Positions 1 through 4,644 of a stretch of 5,204 nt of DNA are shown here, piece after piece. Position 1 is the stretch's first letter; every line of letters starts with the position of its first letter. The notes under the pieces were generated by a model. It ran no database searches. It saw only the letters and a list, made by a program, of their open reading frames with translations, and had not been told where the DNA came from. The stretch comes from an uncultured Treponema sp. (GTDB taxonomy: Bacteria; Spirochaetota; Spirochaetia; Treponematales; Treponemataceae): assembly GCA_937900125.1 (NCBI GenBank), contig CALCEK010000033.1, positions 1 to 5,204 of the forward strand. Reading direction: 5' to 3'. The position numbers and the translations under genes were made by a program.

Positions 1-83
1 AAAATTATCTAAAACGAGTTTTTCGAGATGCCCTAAATATGTTCGGGAATTGAAGTTTTTAAACAGTTTTAGCGGGATTTTGA
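1..83. other. Left-edge region upstream of the MBL-fold gene
   Basis: This is AT-rich sequence before the first gene. A weak purine stretch, GCGGGA at 72-77, ends six bases before the ATG at 84 and may serve as its ribosome binding site. I see no convincing -35/-10 pair. Two short open frames enter from the left edge. One ends at the TGA at 51-53 and the other at the TGA at 92-94. Either could be the tail of an upstream gene, but they are too short to identify. Confidence 0.4.
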
Positions 84-1001
84 ATGGAATTTGAAGCTCT
101 TACACCAAAAATTGGAATGTTTCACCATAACACGAATATTGGAATCTTTTGCACAAACAACGATTTGTATTTGATTGACACTGGTTCTTCAGAAAAAGAT
201 GGCAAGTGCCTTTTGTCAAACATAAAAGACCTTTTTCCTAACAAACAAATTAAGGCTATTTTAAACACACATTCTCATTCAGACCATTGCGGTGGAAATG
301 CTTTTATAAAAAAAGAAACTGGTTGTGAGGTTTGGGCAGCTCAAAAAGAAAGCCTTTTAATGCAAATTCCAGAGGCAATGAGTTTTATCTATTGGGGCGG
401 ATTTCCAATCGAAGAACTCCAAAGTCAAAAATTCATAACTCAAGATTCCACTTTTATTGAAAAAATCTTAAAAGAAGAACAAATTGACTTAGGCGAAATA
501 AAAATAACTTGTATTTCATTACCAGGGCACTGTTTTGACCAATTAGGTTATGTTGTTTTAGATGTAAAAGCAAACAAATCAGTATTTTTTTTAGGCGATG
601 GATTTTTTGGCGCATCCTTTCTAAAAAAATATTGGATTCCATTTATGTACAATCCTCAACTTTTTAGGGATTCTGTAAAAAAAATTGAAGAAACTTTTGC
701 CGATATTTTTGTTCCCTCACACGGAGATACATACAATTCAGAAAATATTCATGCGATTGCCGAATTAAATGTGATTGTTACTCTTGAAACTGAAACTCTC
801 ATTCTAAAAACACTCAAAAAAGCTTCGCTCACAACGGAAGAATTGCTAGAAGCTGTTGCGGATTTTGCGGGAATCGATTTAAGGTTAAGTCAATTTATTT
901 TAATTGGTTGCACATTGCGCTCCTATTTATCAGAGCTTTACAATAGCAAAAAGATCACCTTTAAAATAGAAGATAACAGGCTACTTTGGTCTATTTGTTA
1001 A
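84..1001 (+). CDS. MBL-fold metallo-hydrolase with C-terminal winged-helix-like domain
   Basis: A 305-residue cytoplasmic protein of the metallo-beta-lactamase superfamily, a family of mostly dinuclear zinc hydrolases. Seen: the signature THSHSDHCGG, giving H63, H65, D67 and H68. Further expected metal ligands are H149 in PGH, D172 in GDG and H213 in PSHGD, so the metal site looks intact. The core runs from about residue 5 to 225. Residues about 240-304 look like a small helical, winged-helix-type tail, as found in LACTB2-like and other stand-alone MBL hydrolases. There is no signal peptide or membrane segment. The start is well fixed: an in-frame TGA (81-83) directly precedes the ATG, and a weak GGGA lies six bases upstream. 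Substrate cannot be read from sequence; glyoxalase-II-like thioester hydrolysis, RNA cleavage or another ester hydrolysis are all possible. It is convergent with deoC and shows no functional link to it. Confidence 0.9.
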   Translation: MEFEALTPKIGMFHHNTNIGIFCTNNDLYLIDTGSSEKDGKCLLSNIKDLFPNKQIKAILNTHSHSDHCGGNAFIKKETGCEVWAAQKESLLMQIPEAMSFIYWGGFPIEELQSQKFITQDSTFIEKILKEEQIDLGEIKITCISLPGHCFDQLGYVVLDVKANKSVFFLGDGFFGASFLKKYWIPFMYNPQLFRDSVKKIEETFADIFVPSHGDTYNSENIHAIAELNVIVTLETETLILKTLKKASLTTEELLEAVADFAGIDLRLSQFILIGCTLRSYLSELYNSKKITFKIEDNRLLWSIC

Positions 1002-1016
1002 ATTACTAGGTTTAAT

Positions 1017-1160
1017 TTCGAGTTTTAGAAATTCGTCATTCTTCGAGTTTGTCATTCTGAACGCCACAAGGTGTGAAGAATCTAGCATTTGTTTTGCAGA
1101 GAAGCACTCTCACTTGTAAAGAGATGTTTCGCTGGCAACGCCTATCGCTCAATATGCCAG
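1017..1160. repeat. Degenerate palindromic intergenic repeat (GTCATTCTGA...GAAGAATCT type)
   Basis: Gene-free gap between the convergent MBL and deoC genes. The left part has a partial tandem duplication: TTCGAGTTT at 1017-1025 and 1042-1050, each followed by GTCATTCT (1035-1042 and 1051-1058), the second unit being shorter by internal deletion. ATTCT (1054-1058) pairs with AGAAT (1077-1081) around an inner CACA/TGTG hairpin (1065-1075). The right part (about 1120-1159) is an imperfect inverted copy of the left: the reverse complement of the segment ending at 1159 matches the segment starting at 1050 at about 10 of 14 positions, with a second matching block ending in ATCT. CTGGCA (1132-1137) and TGCCAG (1155-1160) form a perfect 6-bp inverted repeat. 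From memory this resembles a dispersed, non-coding repeat found in several AT-rich bacterial genomes. It could be a REP/MITE-like remnant and may double as a bidirectional transcription stop. Confidence 0.55.
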
Positions 1161-1197
1161 TTTCTCTCCACTCACACCCGATTTTTTTGTGACAAAT

Positions 1198-1893
1198 TTA
1201 TTTTAGCCCGTCAACAATTGCAATTCCAGAAGATGCACCTATGCGACTCGCTCCCGCAGAAATAAGTGTAAGAGCTTCTTCCGTTGTGTGAATTCCGCCA
1301 CTCGCCTTAACGCCCACATTTTCGCCAACAGTTTTTCGCATCAAAGTAACTGCACGAACTTTTGCGTCAAATTCGGCTTTTTCATTCCCAGTCGATTTTG
1401 CAAAACCAGTAGAAGTTTTTACAAAATCAAAACCAGAACTTTTGGCAAGCACACTTGACTTTTCAATTTCTTCATCAGTAAGAAGAGAAGTTTCCAAAAT
1501 GAGTTTAAGAAGTACGCGATTTTCTGTTTCTGATTTTACGGATTTTACAATTTGCAAAAGTTCCGCTTCTAATTCAGCCCATTTGTGCGCCTTAACAAGC
1601 GACAAACTAATTACAAAATCAAGTTCTTCTGCACCATCTTTTATTGCACATTCGGCTTGTAAACATTTTGATTTTGTACTTGACGCTCCATGTGGAAAAT
1701 CTATCACCGTACAAACTTTTGTTGAAGATTCCGACAAAATTGAATGTACAAGCGAAACAAAAACGGGTTGTATGCAAATAGACGCAAATCCATAGGGTAA
1801 AGATTTTTTACAAAAATCCTCTACATCTTGTGATGTTGCACTAGGGGTAAGCAATGTTTGGTCAATGTATTTAGCAAGTTCTTCTTTATTCAT
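1198..1893 (-). CDS. deoC: Deoxyribose-phosphate aldolase
   Basis: A 231-residue cytoplasmic class I (Schiff-base) aldolase of the DeoC/LacD TIM-barrel family. It reversibly cleaves 2-deoxyribose-5-phosphate into glyceraldehyde-3-phosphate and acetaldehyde, the last step of deoxynucleoside catabolism. Seen: the N-terminal IDQTLLTP block; D92 in ELDFVIS; the Schiff-base lysine K159 in FVKTSTGF; the second conserved lysine K196 in GVKASGGI; and the phosphate-binding SAGASRIGASSG near residues 212-223. Length is close to the usual 215-230. A longer frame opens at a TTG at 1911, but the ATG at 1893 is preferred. It aligns with the normal family N-terminus, and a promoter -10 (1905-1900) overlaps the extension, so the TTG would lie upstream of the predicted transcript. 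There is no Shine-Dalgarno; the message is probably leaderless. No other deo genes are adjacent. It is divergent from the exonuclease gene. Confidence 0.95.
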   Translation of the reverse strand: MNKEELAKYIDQTLLTPSATSQDVEDFCKKSLPYGFASICIQPVFVSLVHSILSESSTKVCTVIDFPHGASSTKSKCLQAECAIKDGAEELDFVISLSLVKAHKWAELEAELLQIVKSVKSETENRVLLKLILETSLLTDEEIEKSSVLAKSSGFDFVKTSTGFAKSTGNEKAEFDAKVRAVTLMRKTVGENVGVKASGGIHTTEEALTLISAGASRIGASSGIAIVDGLK

Positions 1894-1899
1894 AAAAAA

Positions 1900-1927
1900 A
1901 ATATAGCACAACTAAAAAATTTGTGAA
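1900..1927 (-). promoter_or_regulatory. deoC promoter, leaderless geometry
   Basis: Read on the minus strand: -35 TTCACA (1927-1922, 5 of 6 to consensus), a 16-bp spacer, an extended TGC, then -10 TATATT (1905-1900, 5 of 6). Six T residues separate the -10 from the ATG at 1893-1891, which puts the predicted +1 on the A of the start codon. No purine-rich ribosome binding site lies in between. This is a prediction from motif match only. Confidence 0.6.
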
Positions 1928-1976
1928 AGTGTTACAAAATGTATCTTCGGGCAGTTCGTTTCCGTGCTACACTTTC
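1925..1976. promoter_or_regulatory. Paired inverted 8-bp boxes in the deoC/exonuclease divergent region
   Basis: GAAAGTGT at 1925-1932 and its exact reverse complement ACACTTTC at 1969-1976, with starts 44 bp apart (about four helical turns). Both boxes are followed, in their own orientation, by two variable bases and then CA. The left box overlaps the deoC -35 (1922-1927). The right box lies 14 bp before the exonuclease -35 (1991-1996). It is a plausible two-site operator for a dimeric or looping regulator of one or both genes. The regulator is unknown. Confidence 0.35.
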
Positions 1977-1990
1977 TGTACCCCCTCCAC

Positions 1991-2019
1991 TTGAAAAAAA
2001 AAGCATTTTTTTTTATGCT
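1991..2019 (+). promoter_or_regulatory. Exonuclease III gene promoter, leaderless geometry
   Basis: -35 TTGAAA (1991-1996, 5 of 6), a 17-bp A/T-rich spacer, and -10 TATGCT (2014-2019, 4 of 6). Six bases (2020-2025) lie between the -10 and the ATG at 2026, so the predicted +1 is the A of the start codon. No Shine-Dalgarno is present. AAGCAT (2001-2006) and ATGCTT (2015-2020) form a 6-bp inverted repeat around eight T residues, its right half overlapping the -10. It could be an operator or only a fortuitous A/T structure. Confidence 0.6.
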
Positions 2020-2025
2020 TAAAAA

Positions 2026-2841
2026 ATGAAAATTATTTCTTGGAATGTAAACGGAATTCGCGCCGCAGAAAAAAAAGGATTTTCTTCTTGGCTTTTAGAT
2101 TCTAAGGCTGATGTTGTGTGCATTCAGGAAACAAAAGCAAATCCTTTGCAACTAGAGCCTAACTTAATTTCTCCAGGAGCAAAATGCGATGAGGATGAAC
2201 CGATTTTTGCCTCAGCCTTAAAAAAATCTGAAATCGTATACAACTCCGTTTTTTCTTCGGCAAAAAAAGCGGGCTATTCGGGAACAGCCATTTATTCGCT
2301 TAAAAAGCCCGATTCAACAGAAACATTAGGGATTCCCGAGTTTGATGATGAAGGCAGAACGACCATAGCTCATTTTGGAACTTTAGCGGTAATAAGCGCG
2401 TACTTTCCAAACAGTCAAGGGCAAGGGCTTAGATTAGACTACAAATTACGCTATTGCGATGCTATTTTTAATAAATGCAATGAATTAGTAAAAAGCGGAA
2501 AAAATATTGTGCTTTGCGGAGATTATAACATTGCGCACAAAAGCATTGACCTTGCAAATCCAAAGGCAAATGAAAAAAACGCTGGCTATTTACCCGAAGA
2601 ACGCGAATGGATGGATTTTTTTACAAGCCACGGCTACACGGACACTTTTAGGCTTTTTTGCTCAGAGCCAAAACAATACACTTGGTGGAGCTACAGAATG
2701 CACGCGCGAGAAAAAAATATCGGGTGGCGTATAGATTATCAGTGCGTAAACGACTCATATACAAAAAATGTAGTTTCTTCTACAATTTTATCGGAGGTGC
2801 AAGGAAGCGACCACTGCCCCATAAGTATAGAGTTAGCATAA
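2026..2841 (+). CDS. xth: Exodeoxyribonuclease III / class II AP endonuclease
   Basis: A 271-residue cytoplasmic base-excision-repair enzyme of the ExoIII/APE1 (endonuclease/exonuclease/phosphatase) fold. It cuts the DNA backbone 5' to abasic sites and trims blocked 3' ends, using Mg2+. Seen: SWNVNGIRA with N7; CIQETK with metal ligand E35; SAYFPN with Y126; CGDYNIAH with D166 and N168; YTWWSYR; GWRIDY with D237; and GSDHCPI with D262 and H263. The full catalytic set is therefore present. The N-terminus looks more like B. subtilis ExoA than E. coli XthA. About 20 extra residues (roughly 45-68, acidic DEDEP segment) sit between the first strand-helix unit and the YNSVF strand, explaining a length slightly above the usual 250-268. 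The ATG start has no ribosome binding site and follows a -10 by six bases. The symbols xthA and exoA are also used for this family. Confidence 0.95.
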   Translation: MKIISWNVNGIRAAEKKGFSSWLLDSKADVVCIQETKANPLQLEPNLISPGAKCDEDEPIFASALKKSEIVYNSVFSSAKKAGYSGTAIYSLKKPDSTETLGIPEFDDEGRTTIAHFGTLAVISAYFPNSQGQGLRLDYKLRYCDAIFNKCNELVKSGKNIVLCGDYNIAHKSIDLANPKANEKNAGYLPEEREWMDFFTSHGYTDTFRLFCSEPKQYTWWSYRMHAREKNIGWRIDYQCVNDSYTKNVVSSTILSEVQGSDHCPISIELA

Positions 2842-2871
2842 GCTAATTCTTTATAATACAATGATTTTTTT
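2829..2871 (+). terminator. Possible terminator overlapping the exonuclease stop codon
   Basis: AGAGTTAGC (2829-2837) pairs with GCTAATTCT (2842-2850), nine pairs including one G-U, around the loop ATAA, which contains the stop codon TAA (2839-2841). The U-rich sequence downstream is interrupted, with a run of eight T only at 2864-2871. It would be a weak rho-independent terminator at best. Confidence 0.35.
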
Positions 2872-2872
2872 G

Positions 2873-2901
2873 TTGCCATTTTTTTTAGATTGTGTTAAAT
2901 T
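2873..2901 (+). promoter_or_regulatory. Probable ferredoxin promoter
   Basis: -35 TTGCCA (2873-2878, 5 of 6), a 17-bp spacer ending in an extended TGT, and -10 TAAATT (2896-2901, 4 of 6). The predicted +1 near 2908 would give a leader of about 105 bases. GTGTTAA occurs twice as a direct repeat (2892-2898 and 2909-2915), one copy over the -10 and one at the predicted start point. This could be a regulator site. Confidence 0.4.
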
Positions 2902-2907
2902 TACTAA

Positions 2908-3012
2908 AGTGTTAATGAGTTTTTTTAAGCTTTAAGAATACTCTTTAGCTTTTAAAACATTTTAAACTCTATTCTTTTAGAGTAAATCCTAAAATACCAA
3001 AGTGAGGTTAGT
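2908..3012 (+). other. Ferredoxin 5' leader with two small hairpins and a Shine-Dalgarno site
   Basis: Two A/U-rich hairpins are visible. One pairs AAGCT (2927-2931) and AAGA (2934-2937) with TCTT (2942-2945) and AGCTT (2947-2951). The other pairs ACTCTA (2966-2971) with TAGAGT (2978-2983) around a six-base loop. GAGG (3004-3007) lies five bases before the ATG at 3013 and is a good ribosome binding site. I recognise no known riboswitch. Confidence 0.35.
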
Positions 3013-3183
3013 ATGGCTTACAAAATTTCAGCGGATTCTTGTATTAACTGTGGTGCTTGCGAAGGTGAATGTCCTTCAGAAGCAATTAGCGAAGTAAATG
3101 ACAAAAGGTTCATTGCGGAAGATAAATGCGTGTCTTGCGGCTCATGTGCTTCCGTTTGCCCCGTAGGAGCAATCTCAGAATAG
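3013..3183 (+). CDS. Small 2[4Fe-4S] ferredoxin
   Basis: A 56-residue soluble electron carrier of the clostridial (bacterial-type) ferredoxin family. Seen: two CxxCxxCxxxCP motifs, with C10, C13, C16 and C20 before P21, and C39, C42, C45 and C49 before P50. Each cluster takes three cysteines from one motif and the last from the other, the standard pseudo-twofold arrangement. The length is exactly typical, with no extra loops, and the two halves are recognisable internal repeats. The family shuttles low-potential electrons for enzymes such as pyruvate:ferredoxin oxidoreductase and hydrogenases, pointing to anaerobic or fermentative metabolism. It is monocistronic: it has its own promoter candidate and GAGG site upstream, and a strong terminator 33 bases after the stop. 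The redox partner is not encoded in this window. Confidence 0.95.
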   Translation: MAYKISADSCINCGACEGECPSEAISEVNDKRFIAEDKCVSCGSCASVCPVGAISE

Positions 3184-3192
3184 GCAAAACGC

Positions 3193-3220
3193 TTTACAAG
3201 CAATTTTCCTTTTTTATAGG
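3193..3220 (+). promoter_or_regulatory. Candidate promoter for the membrane protein/M23 pair, overlapping the ferredoxin terminator
   Basis: TTTACA (3193-3198, 5 of 6) is followed after 16 bp by TATAGG (3215-3220, 4 of 6). The -10 lies in the left arm of the terminator stem, so a transcript starting near 3227 would carry only the loop and right arm and could not form the terminator. Promoter assignment is weak; partial read-through from the ferredoxin gene is the alternative. Confidence 0.25.
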
Positions 3221-3253
3221 TTCTCGGACGGTTGGCGAGAGCCTATTTTTTTT
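3216..3253 (+). terminator. Strong rho-independent terminator after the ferredoxin gene
   Basis: An 11-bp stem (3216-3226 with 3236-3246) contains one G-U pair and a nine-base loop (3227-3235). It runs directly into a tract of eight T residues (3246-3253). It ends the ferredoxin transcript 33 bases after the stop codon. Confidence 0.9.
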
Positions 3254-3260
3254 GCGTTAT

Positions 3261-3266
3261 AAGGAG
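3261..3266 (+). promoter_or_regulatory. Consensus Shine-Dalgarno for the membrane protein gene
   Basis: AAGGAG lies five bases before the ATG at 3272. It is a full-strength ribosome binding site and fixes that start. It contrasts with the three genes in this window that have none. Confidence 0.85.
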
Positions 3267-3271
3267 ATATA

Positions 3272-3661
3272 ATGAAAAAAAAATTTGATGGTTCACTAAA
3301 TCATCTTTTTTCCACCGTTTTAAGATTATTTTTAGTTATTTTTGGAACATTTCTTTTAGCCTTTGTTTTGGTGTTTCCCTTATGGAAATGGGCAAGCGTT
3401 TCAGAAAGGTCTTATTCTATTTTTGTAACAATCATAATAGTTTTGGCATTCGCTTTTGTCTTGATTCAAAACTTTAAAAAACAGGGTGCGCTTGTTTTTT
3501 TTAGAAAATTTTCTAAAATCGCCTTGATTTTTTTAGCATTACTTTTTGCAATTTTCCTCGTTTTAAACGAAAAGAAATTTATTGCACTTTGTCTTATTCC
3601 CATAACAATAATTTTGTATAGCTTAATTTCTCGGTTGTTTGCAAAAGTAGGTAAAAAATGA
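3272..3661 (+). CDS. Small four-helix integral membrane protein of unknown function
   Basis: A 129-residue, strongly hydrophobic inner-membrane protein that I do not recognise as a named family. Seen: a short basic N-terminus (MKKKFDG), then four likely membrane helices at about 15-37, 48-66, 82-99 and 103-122. Basic stretches follow the second helix (KK near 69-70, R78, K79) and the fourth (KVGKK at the C-terminus). With the basic N-terminus, this predicts both ends in the cytoplasm. The start follows an ideal AAGGAG. The stop codon overlaps the start of the M23 peptidase gene by four bases (ATGA at 3658-3661), so translation of the two is probably coupled. Such proteins could anchor or regulate an envelope enzyme, but that is only an inference from position. 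The nine-A run just after the start codon is a possible slippage site. Confidence 0.8.
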   Translation: MKKKFDGSLNHLFSTVLRLFLVIFGTFLLAFVLVFPLWKWASVSERSYSIFVTIIIVLAFAFVLIQNFKKQGALVFFRKFSKIALIFLALLFAIFLVLNEKKFIALCLIPITIILYSLISRLFAKVGKK

Positions 3662-4578
3662 AACGCTTTTTAATTTTATTTTCAGCTTTGATTTTGACAT
3701 TTTTCCCGCTTTTTTGTCAACAATCCGATTTTGAACTTGAAAAAATACAAATTCTAAATACCAGAAAAGATTCAGCTTTTAAAAAATATCAGGATAAAAT
3801 TGAAAAAGCAAATATTGCCTATGCTTCAGGACGTTTTTCTGATGAAAATATGGCATTTTTTTCTTATACAGTTTCTGAGGAATACGATTCTTTTTATTCG
3901 CCCTTGCAAACAATAGCCGCTAGATGCTCTGTTTCGCAAGATAGCATAATAACGCTCAATCATATAGAAGAAAGTACACAAAAACTTACGGGGAAAAACC
4001 TAATTTTACCAGTTGCCGACGGGCTTTATCTTTCAGTAAATCCTCAAACTCGCATAGAAATTTTGCTTTCCGAACAATATGCAGAAGACATTCAAAATGG
4101 AAAGTACCCGCTTTTTGAAATTTCGGGGGAACAATTTTATTTTATGCAAAAAGAACATTTTTCTCCTGCGGAACGGGCGTATTTTTTTGATTCCGAGCTG
4201 ATTTTGCCACTTGAAAAACATATTTTAACTTCTGCCTTTGGAATGAGAAAAAGTCCAATCAGCGGAAAATGGCTAATGCACAACGGAATTGATATGGCTG
4301 CCCCACTCGGCTCTTCGATTATGGCATGCAAAAGCGCAACTGTGCAAAGCGTTCACAAATTAGACCCAGTGTACGGAAATTACATAATTCTTGACCACGG
4401 AAAAGATTTTTCAAGTCTATATGCACACATGGATGAAATTTTTGTAAACGATGGCGAGCAAGTTAAACGCGGACAAATAATCGGAACGGTTGGACTAACA
4501 GGGCTTACGACAGGACCGCATCTTCATTTTGAAATTCACGATGGCGGTTCTCCAAAAGACCCAAATCAGTATTTTTAA
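3658..4578 (+). CDS. Secreted LysM/M23 peptidoglycan endopeptidase
   Basis: A 306-residue exported zinc endopeptidase that likely trims peptide cross-bridges of periplasmic peptidoglycan. Seen: a signal sequence at about 1-20 (MKR then a hydrophobic stretch). Cleavage is ambiguous: C20 sits in PLFC, which is a poor lipobox because of F at -1, so a soluble product and a lipoprotein are both possible. Residues about 69-119 look like a diverged LysM peptidoglycan-binding domain (YTV..., LQTIAARCSVSQDSIITLN, GKNLILP). The M23/LytM domain fills about 182-306: HNGID gives zinc ligands H208 and D212, YAHM gives catalytic H257, and GPHLHFEI gives H288 and zinc ligand H290. All five key residues are present, so it should be catalytically active, unlike EnvC/NlpD-type activators. 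Its ATG overlaps the preceding gene's stop by four bases; only a weak AGG lies upstream, consistent with translational coupling. Confidence 0.92.
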   Translation: MKRFLILFSALILTFFPLFCQQSDFELEKIQILNTRKDSAFKKYQDKIEKANIAYASGRFSDENMAFFSYTVSEEYDSFYSPLQTIAARCSVSQDSIITLNHIEESTQKLTGKNLILPVADGLYLSVNPQTRIEILLSEQYAEDIQNGKYPLFEISGEQFYFMQKEHFSPAERAYFFDSELILPLEKHILTSAFGMRKSPISGKWLMHNGIDMAAPLGSSIMACKSATVQSVHKLDPVYGNYIILDHGKDFSSLYAHMDEIFVNDGEQVKRGQIIGTVGLTGLTTGPHLHFEIHDGGSPKDPNQYF

Positions 4579-4608
4579 GGGAATCGGGCTTTACAAAGTT
4601 CGAATCCC
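4579..4608. other. Long hairpin directly after the M23 stop codon, without a T tract
   Basis: An almost perfect inverted repeat: 4579-4591 pairs with 4596-4608, with one A-A mismatch and two G-U pairs on the + strand, closing a tiny loop around 4592-4595. It begins at the base after the stop codon. The sequence that follows is A-rich (CTAGAAAAACAAAAA), so it does not look like a classical + strand terminator. It could protect the 3' end of the message, pause polymerase, or bind a protein upstream of the promoter at 4630. Confidence 0.5.
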
Positions 4609-4609
4609 C

Positions 4610-4638
4610 TAGAAAAACAAAAAATTGTGTGTTATAAT
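4610..4638 (+). promoter_or_regulatory. Promoter of the right-edge gene, leaderless geometry
   Basis: A perfect -10 TATAAT (4633-4638) preceded by an extended TGT (4630-4632). The -35 candidate TAGAAA (4610-4615) at 17 bp is weak (4 of 6), as is common for extended -10 promoters. Six pyrimidines (4639-4644) separate the -10 from the ATG at 4645, so the predicted +1 is the start-codon A. There is no ribosome binding site. Confidence 0.65.
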
Positions 4639-4644
4639 CTTCTT

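Noticed and set aside
3..53. Short open frame entering from the left edge (about 16 codons to the TGA at 51-53), possibly an upstream gene tail
   Set aside because: Too short to distinguish from chance; a second frame is also open to 92-94, and neither shows a recognisable motif.
1070..1188. GGTGTGA (1070-1076) pairing with TCACACC (1172-1178), followed by a T run, as a terminator for the MBL gene
   Set aside because: The loop of about 95 bases is far too long for a classical rho-independent terminator; it is better seen as part of the decayed repeat.
1442..1795. Open frame of 117 codons on the + strand inside deoC
   Set aside because: Shadow of deoC: it is fully antisense to a gene with intact catalytic motifs, and its serine-rich translation is typical of an antisense frame.
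3018..3203. Minus-strand open frame over the ferredoxin gene
   Set aside because: The + strand encodes a perfect two-cluster ferredoxin here; the antisense frame has no ribosome site or motif support.
3258..3263. TATAAG just before the membrane protein gene as a -10 element
   Set aside because: It overlaps the AAGGAG ribosome site, which would then be absent from the transcript, and no acceptable -35 lies 16-18 bp upstream.
4033..4331. Two minus-strand open frames inside the M23 peptidase gene
   Set aside because: Shadows of the peptidase reading frame, with no promoter, ribosome site or recognisable domain.
4595..4612. tRNA T-arm-like string AAAGTTCGAATCCCC suggesting a tRNA gene or 3' fragment
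   Set aside because: The bases before TTCGAAT do not pair with CCCC to make a T-stem, no other tRNA arms lie upstream (which is M23 coding sequence), and there is no CCA or acceptor stem.
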